From Anaerolineaceae bacterium UBA2260 (GTDB lineage Bacteria; Chloroflexota; Anaerolineae; Anaerolineales; Anaerolineaceae), in contig DDXM01000037.1 of the NCBI GenBank assembly GCA_002347485.1, forward strand, positions 1 to 64,000: 64,000 bases of DNA, given 5' to 3'. How positions within the stretch are numbered: position 1 is the stretch's first letter; the number at the start of each line of letters is the position of its first letter. The notes below the pieces were generated by a model. It saw only the letters and a program-made list of their open reading frames with translations. It ran no database searches and was not told the origin of the DNA. Shown here piece after piece: positions 44,254-53,122 of the stretch. The translations under genes were made by a program, and so were the position numbers.

Positions 44254-44270
44254 TTTCGGGATGGTATAAT
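44254..44270 (+). promoter_or_regulatory. Extended -10 promoter, copy 2, before the second sulfotransferase-like gene
   Basis: The 17-base block TTTCGGGATGGTATAAT is identical to copy 1. Downstream, CTAAGGA lies 17 bases before the ATG in both copies, although the intervening leaders differ. Confidence 0.7.
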
Positions 44271-44367
44271 CAAAAATGCTTCGGGTTTTAATTAGACTTG
44301 CATAATTATTAATTGGCCTAGTGTTGAATAATCAACTTCATATCTAAGGAAATCGAATCGAATCGAT

Positions 44368-45798
44368 ATGACTCTGCAAAAGCCAACTTTGTACCTGCAC
44401 ATTGGCACGCATAAGACCGGCACTTCATCCATTCAAATGGCTTTGCATACCCACCGCGAGGAACTGCTCAAGGCGGGTGTGCTTTACCCGGCGCTGAATA
44501 ATGCGTATAATCATTACGAATTGGCAGTTCTTTTAAAGTCACCTGAAGGGATGACAATAATCCAGAACTGGTTTGACGGGATCGTTGAAAAGGTCAATCA
44601 GCGCTCGATCAACAAAGTGGTAATTTCGGCTGAGGCGCTTTATTTCCTGAGGTTTATTGAGTTAGTTAGAACTAAGGATAATCCCCGAAATTCAACTATT
44701 ACTGAAGAAAACTACCGGGAAAAACTCAACAATCTGCGCGCTCTGATCCCGGATATTTTTGACATCAAGGTTGTGGTTTACTTGCGCCGCCAGGATAGTT
44801 TTATCCAATCAGGGTACAGCCAGTTAATAAAAGGATCAGAATACTTTTCTGGTTCCATCAGGGAGTTTATCGACGGCCTCGCAGTTTTCATGGACTATAG
44901 CTTCATGCTGAATCTTTGGGCGGAGATCTTCGGAAAAGAGAACATCCTGGTCAGAGTTTATGAGAAGCAGCAATTACCGGGTGGCAGCGTTCAGGATTTT
45001 TTGCGCGTGATAGAAATACCCACTGATCTCTCCAACATTATCCTTTCAACCACGGACAATTACAACATCCGCCTGAGCAGAGAGCTTTTGGACTATAAAC
45101 TGATCTTGAACCAGCTCTTAAAAAATGAAGACCCGGTTCGTAAAGACCAACTGCACTACACCCTCCTAGAGAAATTATCCGAGCAGCCTGAATTCCGCCA
45201 GACTAACGGAGAATTTCTGACCACTCAGGAAAAACGTGACATCATTTCCCGATATTCCGAGAGCAATGCAAAAGTTGCCCGGGAGTTTTTGGGGCGGGAA
45301 GATGGGCGCCTGTTCTATGAAGCTTTACCAGAAGAAACAAAAAGTGACAGCTATCCAGGGCTCAGCGTTGAAAGGGCGGTGGAGATCGGCACCCGGTTAA
45401 GCTTCCTGGTCATTGACGGTTATGAGCAGAGAACCAAAATCAAATCCCTTCATTCGGTCCTGTCGTATCCGGAACTGCTTGACGCGCAGGGCTTATTGAA
45501 CATGTTTCCAATGAAAATCCTCAAGAAGATCTATGTCAAAATCAAGAATGAAAAAGATATTCGGATTATACGGCGCAGCGGCTTATTTGATGCAGAGTAT
45601 TACCTGGCTTACAACCCGGATGTGGCAGCCAGCGGGGTCGAGCCGATCAGGCACTTCGCCTACTCCGGATGGAAAGAACTGCGTAAGCCAAATGATCTGT
45701 TTGATGTCAACGGGTATATTTTAGATCACCCCGAGATCATTCGTTCAGGTATGAACCCCCTGGTTCATAAAATTATTCACAGTAAAGTGGAACGATAA
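44368..45798 (+). CDS. Sulfotransferase-like protein with C-terminal module (copy 2)
   Basis: 476 residues, clearly paralogous to the previous gene (MTLQKPTLYLHIGTHKTGTS). The 5'-phosphosulfate-like loop is HIGTHKTGTSSIQMAL; the Arg-rich region is VVYLRRQDSFIQSGYSQ. The shared EFLGREDGRLFYE segment and the C-terminal SGLFDAEYYLAYNPDV..EPIRHFAYSGW and FDVNGYILDHPEI..NPLVHKI half-repeats are present. It has its own promoter copy and is followed after 3 bases by the next paralogue, so copies 2 and 3 are an operon. Confidence 0.7.
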   Translation: MTLQKPTLYLHIGTHKTGTSSIQMALHTHREELLKAGVLYPALNNAYNHYELAVLLKSPEGMTIIQNWFDGIVEKVNQRSINKVVISAEALYFLRFIELVRTKDNPRNSTITEENYREKLNNLRALIPDIFDIKVVVYLRRQDSFIQSGYSQLIKGSEYFSGSIREFIDGLAVFMDYSFMLNLWAEIFGKENILVRVYEKQQLPGGSVQDFLRVIEIPTDLSNIILSTTDNYNIRLSRELLDYKLILNQLLKNEDPVRKDQLHYTLLEKLSEQPEFRQTNGEFLTTQEKRDIISRYSESNAKVAREFLGREDGRLFYEALPEETKSDSYPGLSVERAVEIGTRLSFLVIDGYEQRTKIKSLHSVLSYPELLDAQGLLNMFPMKILKKIYVKIKNEKDIRIIRRSGLFDAEYYLAYNPDVAASGVEPIRHFAYSGWKELRKPNDLFDVNGYILDHPEIIRSGMNPLVHKIIHSKVER

Positions 45799-45801
45799 AC
45801 T

Positions 45802-47190
45802 ATGTCCTCTATCAAACCAACCCTCTTCATCCATATCGGTTTACCAAAGACTGGAACTACGGCATTACAAACAGCTTTGTCCGCCAGTCAGAAGCTTCTT
45901 CTTGAAAACAGGATCTATTATCCCAACGCGTTTTTTTGGGGCGGTCACCATGATATCGCCCGCTGGTTGAAGCACGGGAGTGATGATACTTTGCTCATCA
46001 ATTTTTTTGATGAGATGAAATCCGGGTGTTTGGAAAACGCGTGCGAAAAGGTTGTCATTTCCTCCGAGGGTTTCTATTATCCGATCGCCAGCGAGATTGA
46101 AAGAGATAAGGCAACCTGCTCGCTCGAGATTCGGAAGAATCTTTTGAGGTTAAGGCAAGTCATTCCTGAGGACTTTAACGTGAAAATCGTGGCATACCTG
46201 CGGCGGCAAGACCTCGCCCTTGACTCCAACTACAATCAGCGCGTTAAGTACAGTCACTCTTTCACGCTTTCTCCAAGGGAATTTTTGCAACGCACTTTTG
46301 AACGGTTCAACCGGGACTACGATTTTCTCCTGGATGCGTGGGCTGAGGTGTTCGGGATTGGAAATATTATCGTCAGAGTGTATGAAAAAGGGCAACTTCC
46401 TGATGGTACGATCGTTGACTTTTTACGGAACGTATTGCAGATCGAAGATGACGGACTGATCAAGAAGGTCACCGCTTCTTCAACCATCGAAAATCCCCGA
46501 TTGAGCCGTGACCTGTTGGAATATAAGCGTATTTTAAACAAGATTTATAGCAACCAGCCATTGATGCGCGATCAGTTGTACCTTGATTTCCTGCAAGTAT
46601 CTCAGCAGATGGAAGGCGCAACGAAATCCGGGAACATCTTCACGGTTGAAGAAAGGCTGGAAATCCTCTCCAAATACCAGGAAGGCAACGAAAGAGTGGC
46701 AAGGAAATTCCTGGGTCGGGAAGACGGGAGACTGTTTTACGATCCCTTGCCGGATAAAGAAAAGGACCCTCCGTACCCGGGCTTATCCGTTGAAAAATCC
46801 ATCGAGATCAGTTGGCGATTGCATTTGCTGGAAATGAATCGCATCGAGAAGAATGTGGATGCGTTAAACGCCTTCATATCACAAATTAAAGGACTGTTTG
46901 GCGTAAGAGTATTCAGAAAGATTTACAGGTTTTTTAAAGAAAGGAAGGCTTCTGAAATTTATCGAAGAATCGAAAAGAGCGAGCTGTTTGATCGCGAATA
47001 TTACCTGAGCACCTATCCTGTGGTAAAGGAGACAGGTTTGGATCCCCTGCAGCATTACCTGAATCATGGATGGAAAGAGGGTTTTAATCCAAGCCGCAAC
47101 TTTAACACGGCTGAATATCTCTTAAAATATCCAGATCTCGCCAGCAATGATTTGAACCCACTTGTTCATTACCTGCAAAATAGAAAGTAA
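45802..47190 (+). CDS. Sulfotransferase-like protein with C-terminal module (copy 3)
   Basis: 462 residues. HIGLPKTGTTALQTAL is the best match of the three to the classical sulfotransferase PKTGTT loop. VAYLRRQDLALDSNYNQRV and the FLGREDGRLFYDPL segment are shared. It is closer to copy 1 than copy 2 (both have WGGHHDIARWLK-like text and the LEYKRILN..YLDFLQV stretch). C-terminus: SELFDREYYLSTYPVV..DPLQHYLNHGW and FNTAEYLLKYPDL..NPLVHYL. Three paralogues in a row imply diversification of acceptor specificity. Confidence 0.72.
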   Translation: MSSIKPTLFIHIGLPKTGTTALQTALSASQKLLLENRIYYPNAFFWGGHHDIARWLKHGSDDTLLINFFDEMKSGCLENACEKVVISSEGFYYPIASEIERDKATCSLEIRKNLLRLRQVIPEDFNVKIVAYLRRQDLALDSNYNQRVKYSHSFTLSPREFLQRTFERFNRDYDFLLDAWAEVFGIGNIIVRVYEKGQLPDGTIVDFLRNVLQIEDDGLIKKVTASSTIENPRLSRDLLEYKRILNKIYSNQPLMRDQLYLDFLQVSQQMEGATKSGNIFTVEERLEILSKYQEGNERVARKFLGREDGRLFYDPLPDKEKDPPYPGLSVEKSIEISWRLHLLEMNRIEKNVDALNAFISQIKGLFGVRVFRKIYRFFKERKASEIYRRIEKSELFDREYYLSTYPVVKETGLDPLQHYLNHGWKEGFNPSRNFNTAEYLLKYPDLASNDLNPLVHYLQNRK

Positions 47191-47228
47191 TGAAAATTGA
47201 TGCCTAATTATCCTAAAGGCTTGGAAGT

Positions 47229-48842
47229 ATGACGCGATTATTTCATCGAACGAGGAATACTGTGGAAGGTGGCGACAACATCGTTTATCTTCTTGATCGA
47301 TACCTGTTTGAAAATGATTCGACTGTGATGATCGGCGGTTGGTGTTTTTCAAAACGGACCGGCAAGGTTTCTATTTCTGTCAGTGGCGTTGAGGCCAGGG
47401 TCACCAGGCATTACCGTGATGATCTCGCAAGGGATTTTCCCGCCTACAAGGAGCAGATTCGCAACAGCGGTTTTGAGATCAGGATCAGTAAAAAGGACGC
47501 GAACACAAAGAAATTCGGGATTACTTTCTCGGACGGAACTGAAACGGTGGATGTTCCCAATGACAGGCGGAAGATCTTTACCGTGATGCTGCGGAACCGG
47601 GTGAAGAAACTGATCAAAGGGGGGATTTTCCTGATCCTGGGCATCATAAGCGCGCTTGACCTGGGAAAGTTTAGAAGGCAATGGATCACCCAATTCAAGC
47701 GGCACGCGCAGTTGATCCAACCCGGTAAGGCTGAGGAGCCCGAAGGTGTTCAAAGGATCGATTCAGACATTAAATATGTTGCCTTTTACCTGCCGCAATT
47801 TCACCCGATCAAAGAGAATGACGAGTGGTGGGGAAAAGGGTTCACAGAGTGGCGTAACGTGGCGCGCGCGTTACCGATGTACGTGGGACACTACCAGCCC
47901 CACATCCCCTCTGACCTGGGGTTTTATGACCTTCGCAACGCGCGAACGATCGAAAACCAGGTGAACCTGGCGCGCCGATTCGGGATCTATGGGTTTTGTT
48001 TTCATTACTATTGGTTCGGAGGAAGAAGACTGCTCGAAGAGCCCTTGGATATTTTCCTGGAGCACCAGGAGATCGACTTTCCCTTCTGCATCTGCTGGGC
48101 GAACGAGACATGGTCGCGCAGGTGGGATGGATCAGAAAACGATATACTGATGAAGCAGGATCATACCGAGGAGACGGATCTGCGCTTCATCCAGGACGCG
48201 GTGGAACTCTTCCGTGATAAGCGCTACATTCGTATCAACGAAAGACCGGTGCTCATCATTTACCGCCCTGATCTCTTCCCGTCACTGCCGGACACAATTG
48301 AGCATTGGAAAACTTACTGCAAAGAACAGGGTATGCAGCCGCCTTTCGTGATCGGCGCGCTGACCTTTGATATCGAAGATCCCACCATCTTTGGTTGCGA
48401 TGCAGGGGTCGAGTTCCCGCCTCACGGGTTGCGCTTGCGGCAGATCACATACAAGAAACGCATGCTGAATCCCAAATTCAGCGGGATTGTTTTTGAAGCC
48501 AGGAATATCATTCAAGATAAACTGTACCTGGAGAGCACTCCCTTCCTGAAATTCAGGACCGTCTTCCCGGGATGGGACAACACGCCGCGCAAGCCCGAAA
48601 AAGGCTTTGTGTTTGAACACACCTCTCCAGCGTTCTACAAAGAATGGCTTAAAGATGTCAGCCAATATACCAATACAAATATTGCGCCTGAGCATAGGTT
48701 TGTTTTCATCAACGCGTGGAATGAGTGGGCGGAAGGCGCGCACCTTGAACCTGATTTTCAATATGGGACGGGCTACCTGGAAGCCACAGCCGAGGTGCTC
48801 AAGGAATTGAGAACCAGAGGTGATCAACCTGCCGGTGAATAA
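47229..48842 (+). CDS. WbsX-family glycan biosynthesis protein with N-terminal beta domain
   Basis: 537 residues. From about residue 178 it is a WbsX (Glyco_tran_WbsX) protein: VAFYLPQFHPIKENDEWWGK, GFTEWRNVARALPMY, YGFCFHYYWFGGRRLLEEP, FPFCICWANETWSRRW and the C-terminal FINAWNEWAEGAHLEPD. WbsX proteins occur in O-antigen and capsule loci and resemble GH99-type TIM barrels; their exact reaction is uncertain. The first 120 residues (MIGGWCFSKRTGKVSISVSG..) look like a beta-sandwich domain joined by one hydrophobic segment (GGIFLILGIISAL). It lies in the sulfotransferase operon. Confidence 0.82.
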   Translation: MTRLFHRTRNTVEGGDNIVYLLDRYLFENDSTVMIGGWCFSKRTGKVSISVSGVEARVTRHYRDDLARDFPAYKEQIRNSGFEIRISKKDANTKKFGITFSDGTETVDVPNDRRKIFTVMLRNRVKKLIKGGIFLILGIISALDLGKFRRQWITQFKRHAQLIQPGKAEEPEGVQRIDSDIKYVAFYLPQFHPIKENDEWWGKGFTEWRNVARALPMYVGHYQPHIPSDLGFYDLRNARTIENQVNLARRFGIYGFCFHYYWFGGRRLLEEPLDIFLEHQEIDFPFCICWANETWSRRWDGSENDILMKQDHTEETDLRFIQDAVELFRDKRYIRINERPVLIIYRPDLFPSLPDTIEHWKTYCKEQGMQPPFVIGALTFDIEDPTIFGCDAGVEFPPHGLRLRQITYKKRMLNPKFSGIVFEARNIIQDKLYLESTPFLKFRTVFPGWDNTPRKPEKGFVFEHTSPAFYKEWLKDVSQYTNTNIAPEHRFVFINAWNEWAEGAHLEPDFQYGTGYLEATAEVLKELRTRGDQPAGE

Positions 48843-48880
48843 GCATTTTCCCGGGCAAATAAAAAAAAGGTGGAAAAACC

Positions 48881-49612
48881 TTGTCTAATCGTCAGATCGT
48901 TCTCCATATCGGATTCAGCAAAACGGGATCCTCAGCGCTGCAGGTTTTCCTTTCTCAAAACCAGAACCTGCTGGCCAGTTACAACTACGGGTATCCCGAG
49001 ATCGATCCTTACCACTTTGAAAAGGCAAAAAAGGGCGAGATTTCGAGTGGAAACGCTCATTTGCTGCGCGAGGTACTTCACCAGGATACCCAAAACGCTT
49101 CCTTAAATCAATCCGCTCGCTTACTGACACATTTTCTTAGCGCCAATGGCCGCAATTCGACCCTTATTATTTCCTCCGAGAGCTTCGGGGTGATGACCGA
49201 GGAAGAGATCGCTTTTTTCTCCAGATTATTGAGACAATTTTCGCTTGATGTGAAGATCATCTGTTATGTGCGCCGGCAGGATCAGTATATCGAAGCGGCA
49301 TGGACGCAGTGGCAAAGCAAACTCTCTGATTCGTTGCAGCTTGATTTAAGAACGAACCCGGATGTTGTGAAATCTAGGATTGACCCGATCCGGCATTACG
49401 TAGCGAACGGGTGGCATGAAGGAAGGGACCCTGCGCCGGGTTTTTCCACGGCGAATTACCTGGCTGAACATCCGGATATCGCCGTATTAAAACTTAACCC
49501 ATTTGTTCAGTACATTCTAGACCAAAAAATAACTCTTTCAAAATGTTCACCGGGTGAATTTCAAAGGATCGATCCGGCTAGTACCAACCATCGGGAAAAA
49601 CATAACAGGTAA
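48881..49612 (+). CDS. Shortened sulfotransferase-like protein fused directly to the C-terminal module
   Basis: 243 residues from a TTG start (AAAGGTGG ribosome binding site). Residues 1-145 match the N-terminal half of the neighbouring sulfotransferases: IVLHIGFSKTGSSALQVFL, IISSESFGVMT and IICYVRRQDQYIEAAWTQ. The protein then jumps straight into NPDVVKSRIDPIRHYVANGW and FSTANYLAEHPDI..NPFVQYIL, so about 200 residues of the enzyme domain are missing. The joint is in frame and the gene is 3 bases from the next one. It may be a functional minimal form or an in-frame deletion remnant. Confidence 0.65.
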   Translation: MSNRQIVLHIGFSKTGSSALQVFLSQNQNLLASYNYGYPEIDPYHFEKAKKGEISSGNAHLLREVLHQDTQNASLNQSARLLTHFLSANGRNSTLIISSESFGVMTEEEIAFFSRLLRQFSLDVKIICYVRRQDQYIEAAWTQWQSKLSDSLQLDLRTNPDVVKSRIDPIRHYVANGWHEGRDPAPGFSTANYLAEHPDIAVLKLNPFVQYILDQKITLSKCSPGEFQRIDPASTNHREKHNR

Positions 49613-49615
49613 CGA

Positions 49616-52600
49616 ATGGCAGGGTATTCAAACGAGCGCAGGTTACACAAAGACATCAAGCTGATCAAAGGGTCAGGTTTGTTCGACGCCAGTTGGTACC
49701 TATCCACTTACCCTGAGGTAGCAGGCAGCGGAGAATCCCCAGAATTGCATTACTTGTTGAGGGGGGGATTTGAGGGTTATGACCCGTGTGAGATATTTTC
49801 GAGCAGCGCCTACCTTGAACAATATCCTGATGTTCGGGAAGCCGGGATGAATCCTCTGGTTCATTATGTTACCTTCGGTAAAAAAGAAGGCCGTAGTGTC
49901 GAGGTCAGCGAACAAGCCGGCAATGTAGCAAAAGAACTGATCGCCACAAAACAGGAGTATTACCGACTGTTTGGCTGTTTACCGGATCTCACGGCCCCGG
50001 TCACCTTTTCAGAAAAGATCCTTGCGTATAAGTTGTTCTATACCGAACAAGACCTGGGCAGGTTTGTCGATAAGGGCAGGGTTCGGGAATTTGTGGCAAA
50101 AACCATTGGGGAAAAATACCTCATTCCGATGATTGGGATCTTTTCCGATCCGGATGATATCGATCTTAAGGAATTGCCCGACCAGTTCGTTATAAAAGCC
50201 ACACATGGTTCTGGATGGAACGCGTTCTGTTCGAGTAAAGCAAATTTTGATTGGGCAGGTCAAAAAAAAATCCTCAGGGAATGGTTGAATAGCAATTTCT
50301 ACGACCGATTTTTCGAATCCGCCTACATGAATGTACCGCCAAGGCTTCTCATCGAACATTTCATTCACGATGAGTACGGGATTGTCCCCCGGGATTACAA
50401 ATTCTTCTGTTTTAACGGTGAGCCCGCTTTGATCCAGGTGGATTCAGACCGGTTTTCAGGACATAATCGAAATTTTTATGATCTTAAATGGAATCTGCTC
50501 AATGTCAGGGGAAATTACCCAAATAACCAGGGAAGGTTGGAAAAACCCGCCAACCTGGCAAAAATGCTGGAAGTCAGCAGGTGTCTCTCCGCGGGTTTTC
50601 CTTTTGTGCGTGTTGACCTTTATGCTATCCCTGAAGTGTACTTTGGCGAATTGTCCTTTTATCCTGAAGCTGGATTCTTGCGATTGACGCCTGTGTCGTG
50701 GGATAAAAAACTTGGCGAGTGTTTTGAGATACAAAAGTACTTAGACGAATCTTGCATAAATTTAAACGGATCATTCGATCCATTGGACCTGTTCCGGGTC
50801 CGTTCAGAACGGTTCGGTTTCGATTTTTCCTGTCATCGACAGGACCGACCTGCATATACGGCGCTCGCTAATCAAGACCTGACCAGCTATTTGTTCAGGC
50901 AAATGGTCAGGGGGGTGAAGACGTATATCGACGCCGACGCCGGCTGCGGCTTCTACGCGTTGCTCGCTGCTAAAAGCAACCCGGAGCTCGATATCCATTG
51001 TTTTGAATCTGCGCCGGTCATGCAAGACCTATTGCAAACCAATCTTGCTGACAACCATGTACAGGCTTCTATCAACGATGAACTCCTGCGAGAAATCGTG
51101 CATGGACCGGCGCTCATCCGGATGGACGGCGGACCTGGCACCTCGAAAACACTGGAAAGACTGAAAGGGACCATCGAACATACCGCTGATGTACGGCTCT
51201 TGATTCATGATCTTGATGCGAATTCAAATACTGCCCCCAGGTTCCTAGAGGGTATTTTCGCGAAATTGGAACAGTGGGGATTTGACCTGTTTGTGGTGGA
51301 TGAAGAAAACAGGATTTACCGAAGGTATCCTTCCGCGGAGGAGGATACGCGCGCAAACAAACCGGGTCCGCGCAGCCTGGTGGCTATTAAAAAAGAGCAA
51401 TCCTTGAATCTCCTCTTCTTCTCTCATTCGGCGAACCTGTTTGGAGCTGAACGCTCCCTGCTTGATCTGACTGCCAGCCTGACCAGGCGATTCGGCGTGC
51501 TGTGCACGGTGGCACTACCGGAAGAGGGTCCGCTCAAACAAGCGCTGGAGAGCGCAGGAGTGGCCACCCGGGTCATCCCGTACAGCTGGTGGTGCGCGCC
51601 CTCCGGGTACCTGCCGGCGGACAAGGACGGCATCGACCGGACACTGGCTGAAAGTTATCAGGCGATGAGGGAACATTCACAGGCGATCGCAGGCATCGGC
51701 GCTGACCTGGTGGTGACCAGCACAATGGTCATTCCCTGGGGGGGGCTGACAGCCAAAAACCTGGATGTGCCGCATATCTGGTGGGTGAAGGAATTTGGCC
51801 AGCTGGATCATGGACTGGAATTCTACCTGCCCTTCGAGAAGACGCTCGAGGTGATCGATGAAGCCTCGAACTACATTGTGGTTCCTTCCAAAGCGCTCAA
51901 GGATACTCTCTTTGAGATGGTCTCTGCTGAGAAAGCGATCGTAGCGTATAACCTCAAACCGGTTTTCACCGGGTCTGATAGGATGGATGAAACATTCTTT
52001 TTTGATGATCAGGCGCTTAAACTCCTGATCTTCGGGTTGGTGATGCCCTCCAAGGGGCATGAGGAAGCCATCCAGGCCGTTGATAGGTTGCTCCAGGAGG
52101 GACGCAACGTCGAGCTTTGCATCCTGGGGGACTCCAGCAATCCATACGGCGAACACCTGAAGGAATACGTGCGGTCCATCGGCCGCGGGGATCAAATTCA
52201 TTTCCATGAATTCACAACGAACGTGCGCGGGGCGATCGAACAGTCGGATATCGGACTGGTATGTTCCAGGAATGAGGCTTTCGGCAGGGTAACCGTGGAA
52301 GCCATGATGCTGGGGAAACCGGTCATCGGCACAAGGTCAGGGGGGACCATCGAACTGATCGAAGATGGGAGTGACGGGTTACTTTATGACCCGGGCAATC
52401 TTGATCAATTGGTCGAGAAAATTGAGTTTTTCCTCACTTCACCCGGTAAGGTTGTCGAATTCGGGGAGAGGGCTCAACAAAACATTCTGAGGAAATTAGA
52501 CGAAAAGCCTGTGGATGACCTCATGTATCAGTTAAGTCTGGGATTGAAAAAGGGGAGAAACCCGGGTTCAGCAAAATTATCTGATCTCGCCGCGGAGTGG

Positions 52601-52807
52601 GAAGGCAACGTTCCCAAGGCTTTTAAAGCAAGGATTTCTGATCTAGAAAAAAAGATCAGCGACCTGGAAGGATCGATCCGCGAGATTGAATCCAGCAAAA
52701 AGTGGAAACTCGCATTGAGGTTGTACGGAATCCGGAATGCGCTCGTACCGGAGGGATCCCTGCAGGATAGAGTTATTCAGAAGATATTCAAAAAGCCAAT
52801 GGGGTGA
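49616..52807 (+). CDS. 1063-residue multi-enzyme fusion: module + TupA-like ATP-grasp + FkbM-like + GT4
   Basis: Domains in order: (1) about 18-100, the FD-WYL/YYL module (SGLFDASWYLSTYPEV..LHYLLRGGF, SSSAYLEQYPDV..NPLVHYVTFG); (2) about 110-375, an ATP-grasp of the TupA type (FSEKILAYKLFY, LIPMIGIFSDPDDIDLKELP, FVIKATHGSGW, LLIEHFIHDEYGIVPRDYKF, FCFNGEPALIQVD); (3) about 395-590, a methyltransferase-like FkbM remnant (TYIDADAGCGFYALLAAK); (4) about 600-985, a GT4 (NLLFFSHSANLFGAERSLLDL, SRNEAFGRVTVEAMMLGKPVIGTRSGGTIEL); (5) a coiled coil and basic tail. The ATP-grasp suggests amide bonding of an amino acid to a glycan. It ends the operon. Confidence 0.75.
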   Translation: MAGYSNERRLHKDIKLIKGSGLFDASWYLSTYPEVAGSGESPELHYLLRGGFEGYDPCEIFSSSAYLEQYPDVREAGMNPLVHYVTFGKKEGRSVEVSEQAGNVAKELIATKQEYYRLFGCLPDLTAPVTFSEKILAYKLFYTEQDLGRFVDKGRVREFVAKTIGEKYLIPMIGIFSDPDDIDLKELPDQFVIKATHGSGWNAFCSSKANFDWAGQKKILREWLNSNFYDRFFESAYMNVPPRLLIEHFIHDEYGIVPRDYKFFCFNGEPALIQVDSDRFSGHNRNFYDLKWNLLNVRGNYPNNQGRLEKPANLAKMLEVSRCLSAGFPFVRVDLYAIPEVYFGELSFYPEAGFLRLTPVSWDKKLGECFEIQKYLDESCINLNGSFDPLDLFRVRSERFGFDFSCHRQDRPAYTALANQDLTSYLFRQMVRGVKTYIDADAGCGFYALLAAKSNPELDIHCFESAPVMQDLLQTNLADNHVQASINDELLREIVHGPALIRMDGGPGTSKTLERLKGTIEHTADVRLLIHDLDANSNTAPRFLEGIFAKLEQWGFDLFVVDEENRIYRRYPSAEEDTRANKPGPRSLVAIKKEQSLNLLFFSHSANLFGAERSLLDLTASLTRRFGVLCTVALPEEGPLKQALESAGVATRVIPYSWWCAPSGYLPADKDGIDRTLAESYQAMREHSQAIAGIGADLVVTSTMVIPWGGLTAKNLDVPHIWWVKEFGQLDHGLEFYLPFEKTLEVIDEASNYIVVPSKALKDTLFEMVSAEKAIVAYNLKPVFTGSDRMDETFFFDDQALKLLIFGLVMPSKGHEEAIQAVDRLLQEGRNVELCILGDSSNPYGEHLKEYVRSIGRGDQIHFHEFTTNVRGAIEQSDIGLVCSRNEAFGRVTVEAMMLGKPVIGTRSGGTIELIEDGSDGLLYDPGNLDQLVEKIEFFLTSPGKVVEFGERAQQNILRKLDEKPVDDLMYQLSLGLKKGRNPGSAKLSDLAAEWEGNVPKAFKARISDLEKKISDLEGSIREIESSKKWKLALRLYGIRNALVPEGSLQDRVIQKIFKKPMG

Positions 52808-52876
52808 TCGACGAGCCGGATACTGTTAAAGCTAATCCTGCTTGTGAAAGTCAGTTCGCGCGGCAATAATCCCAAA

Positions 52877-53119
52877 TCACTTTAATGTCCGGGTCTTTTC
52901 TTCGATGCTCGCCATCAGTTCACCCACGTTGGCGAAGTCCTGGATCTCGCTTTGATCGAATTCGATGCCAAATTCCAGTTCGATCGCGAGCATCAGGTTG
53001 ATATGCGAAAGGGAATCCCATTCGTCCACATCATCCGCCGTCAGTTGCGGCGTGAGCTCGATCGCATCGTTATCAAAAACGGTAACGAAAACCTGTTGTA
53101 ATCTCTCTTTAAGGTCCAT
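52877..53119 (-). CDS. Acyl carrier protein
   Basis: 80 residues with the phosphopantetheine site DEWDSLSHINLMLAIE (Ser36). The fold is the standard four-helix ACP. It is the partner of the ligase gene 3 bases upstream in the same operon. It is not in a fatty-acid synthesis cluster, so it is probably dedicated to acyl transfer in the glycan pathway. Confidence 0.88.
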   Translation of the reverse strand: MDLKERLQQVFVTVFDNDAIELTPQLTADDVDEWDSLSHINLMLAIELEFGIEFDQSEIQDFANVGELMASIEEKTRTLK

Positions 53120-53122
53120 TGT

